DNA of 22,206 nucleotides from an uncultured Erysipelotrichaceae bacterium (GTDB lineage: Bacteria; Bacillota_I; Bacilli_A; Erysipelotrichales; Erysipelotrichaceae): NCBI GenBank assembly GCA_937902945.1, contig CALEMD010000156.1, positions 1-22,206 on the forward strand, given 5' to 3'. Under the pieces are notes generated by a model that did not search any database, was not told where the DNA came from, and saw only the letters and a program-made list of their open reading frames with translations. Position numbers and translations under genes: made by a program. This document shows positions 20,929 to 22,206 of this stretch, in pieces (within the stretch, counting starts at the first letter, position 1; the number at the start of each line of letters is the position of its first letter).

Positions 20929-21589
20929 AATTCTGCTGATTTTGTGTTTTCTCTAATGAATATATGCATCCGCAGTAATCCTGCCGGTAAAGATGATGCT
21001 CATCAGACAGCTCCTGTGCTCTGACCTGACCGCTTGCTTTCTTGAAATCGGAATAGAAGTAGGGAACATTAGGATGCTGATGGGCAAGTGCTTTTCCTAT
21101 TTCATTCAGTTTCTGGCTGTCTTTCTGCCGGGAGATTGTCATGACCGTTGTAAAGAAATCGAAGTGATGATCATCGGCATACTGATACGCTTCCTTCATG
21201 CGTAGAGCATAGCAGTAGAAGCAGCGTCCGGAAGCTTCTATATCCTCTTTCATGGGTTCTAGTTTCCTGGTATAGGCTTCATTGTCATATGGAACTGTTA
21301 CAAGCGAAACCTCAGGCCAGACTTCTGTTAAGTATCTTTTCAATTCATCCAGACGTCTTTCATATTCCGAGGAAGGATAGATGTTGGAGTTGTTGAAGAA
21401 GACAGTCACATCAAAGACACTGCTCAGAAACTCTAAAGGCCAGCAGGCGCATGGAGCACAGCACGCATGCAGAAGAAGTTTTGGCTTTCTGTCTGGATAA
21501 TCGTGCTGGATCTGTTTGATGGTCACTAGGGATGCCTGATAGTAGTTGGTTCGATTTCCTGTTTTCTTCGGGTGATAGATCTTATTCAT
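20927..21589 (-). CDS. queH: Epoxyqueuosine reductase QueH (DUF208)
   Basis: QueH performs the last step of queuosine synthesis, reducing epoxyqueuosine to queuosine in tRNA, and replaces the cobalamin-dependent QueG. The 220-residue cytosolic protein has the Fe-S and metal motifs HACCAPC (about residues 41-47), SGRCFYCYALRMKEA (about 120-134) and DYCGC near the C-terminus, plus the conserved FNNSNIYPSSEYERR. It starts inside the end of queA with an 8-nt overlap and no good Shine-Dalgarno sequence, so translation is probably coupled to queA. The queA-queH pairing strongly supports the role. Confidence 0.95.
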   Translation of the reverse strand: MNKIYHPKKTGNRTNYYQASLVTIKQIQHDYPDRKPKLLLHACCAPCACWPLEFLSSVFDVTVFFNNSNIYPSSEYERRLDELKRYLTEVWPEVSLVTVPYDNEAYTRKLEPMKEDIEASGRCFYCYALRMKEAYQYADDHHFDFFTTVMTISRQKDSQKLNEIGKALAHQHPNVPYFYSDFKKASGQVRAQELSDEHHLYRQDYCGCIYSLEKTQNQQN

Positions 21590-22206
21590 TGTCTATGAAC
21601 ATGCAGTCGCCGAAGGAGAAGAAGCGGTATTTCCTGTCAACTGCCTCCTTGTATGCCTTATAGATCAGTTCCTTGCCTGCAAATGAGCAGATCATCATCA
21701 ATAGAGTGGACTTCGGCAGATGGAAGTTTGTCAGCATGCAGTCAATGGTATGCCACTGATAGCCTGGATAGATAAACAGAGCAGTGGAACCGCTGCATTC
21801 CTGGAAGCAGCCAAAGCGGTTGTATACGGATTCCAGTGTTCTTACAGAAGTGGTGCCTACGGCAATGATTCTTCTGTGTTCAGCCTTGGCTAGATTCAAT
21901 GCTTCAGCGGTTTCCTTTGACATTCTGTATACTTCTGAATGCATGACATGTTCTTCGATGTTCTCGGTTTCCATAGGACGGAAGGTGCCTAGTCCTACAT
22001 GCAATGTGACATCGAGAATAATGACGCCCTTATCTCTTAATTTCTGGAATATTTCTTCGGTGAAATGCAGGCCGGCAGTCGGAGCTGCAGCACTGCCGTC
22101 GATCTTAGCATAGACGGTCTGATAGCGGTTTGGGTCATTGAGCTTTTCTTTGATGTAAGGCGGCAGAGGTACAGTGCCCAATTGATCAAGAATTTCAGTG
22201 AATATG
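21582..22206 (-). CDS. queA: QueA, SAM:tRNA ribosyltransferase-isomerase (N-terminus cut by window edge)
   Basis: QueA transfers and isomerises the ribosyl part of SAM onto preQ1 in tRNA, forming epoxyqueuosine, the substrate of QueH. About 207 C-terminal residues are visible of a protein that usually has about 340; the frame is open to the window edge. Motifs are GSAAAPTAGLHFTEEI, LHVGLGTFRPM, VGTTSVRTLES and LTNFHLPKSTLLM, all diagnostic. Upstream residues before TVPLPPYIKEKLNDP also match the family, so the TTG-type start near 22181 is not real. The gene leads into queH with an 8-nt overlap. tgt or ruvAB may lie upstream, outside this window. Confidence 0.97.
   Translation of the reverse strand, partial: IFTEILDQLGTVPLPPYIKEKLNDPNRYQTVYAKIDGSAAAPTAGLHFTEEIFQKLRDKGVIILDVTLHVGLGTFRPMETENIEEHVMHSEVYRMSKETAEALNLAKAEHRRIIAVGTTSVRTLESVYNRFGCFQECSGSTALFIYPGYQWHTIDCMLTNFHLPKSTLLMMICSFAGKELIYKAYKEAVDRKYRFFSFGDCMFIDNE

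Noticed and set aside
1..22206. Mobile elements, prophage, CRISPR array, tRNA or rRNA genes
   Set aside because: No transposase or integrase frames, no regular direct-repeat arrays and no cloverleaf-like or rRNA-like stretches were seen on reading both strands.

Overview
This window looks like a piece of the chromosome of a low-to-moderate-GC Gram-positive bacterium (Bacillota). Gene style and content suggest an anaerobic gut- or oral-type lineage such as the Erysipelotrichia, but the class is inferred and no genus can be named. Supporting signs are strong GGAGG-type ribosome binding sites, sigma-A-like promoters often with an extended -10 (TGn-TAnAAT), intrinsic terminators with U-runs, dense ATGA-overlapping operons, an O2-labile split class I fumarase, QueH-type queuosine synthesis and HrcA/CIRCE control. 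I see no tRNA, rRNA, insertion sequence, prophage or CRISPR array. Apart from one decayed gene this is core or near-core chromosome.

Layout, left to right. (1) 1-1571, minus: a WYL-domain regulator followed by a sirtuin deacylase that runs off the left edge. A palindrome overlaps the regulator's own -10. (2) 1669-5687, plus: a small membrane protein, then a tightly overlapped trio of CDF metal exporter, cytosolic 5'-nucleotidase-like phosphoesterase and EamA/DMT transporter. (3) 5705-7768, minus: htpG (bacterial Hsp90) with a good terminator and two tandem CIRCE-like HrcA operators wrapped around its promoter. (4) 7942-8361: an Xre-type regulator preceded by inverted and direct repeats. (5) 8409-11398, plus: fumarase alpha and beta, a DUF523 Fe-S protein and malic enzyme, forming a fumarate-malate-pyruvate route. 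The first gene appears to be leaderless. (6) 11343-12131, minus: an RlmA-type 23S rRNA methyltransferase. (7) 12162-13167, plus: an autoregulated TetR gene with a small coiled-coil protein. (8) 13177-17329: MarR plus a heterodimeric ABC exporter, with two palindromic operators over the -35 and the -10. (9) 17442-18154: an HTH regulator and a four-helix membrane protein, with twin operators. (10) 18191-18508: a degraded ankyrin-repeat-type gene. (11) 18585-19439: a YitT-family membrane protein. (12) 19440-22206, minus: queA (partial) and queH, then mgtE.

The most exciting signal is the mgtE leader. It contains an unlisted 45-codon upstream reading frame with a well-spaced Shine-Dalgarno sequence. 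Its peptide starts M-S-P-D-P, like the M-E-P-D-P start of the enterobacterial MgtL leader peptide that senses low Mg2+ through ribosome destabilisation. The frame overlaps the mgtE start, and the leader can form mutually exclusive hairpins that free or hide the mgtE ribosome binding site. This suggests a leader-peptide Mg2+ sensor on a Gram-positive MgtE channel, in place of the usual M-box riboswitch. It is a sequence-based hypothesis, not a demonstrated system.
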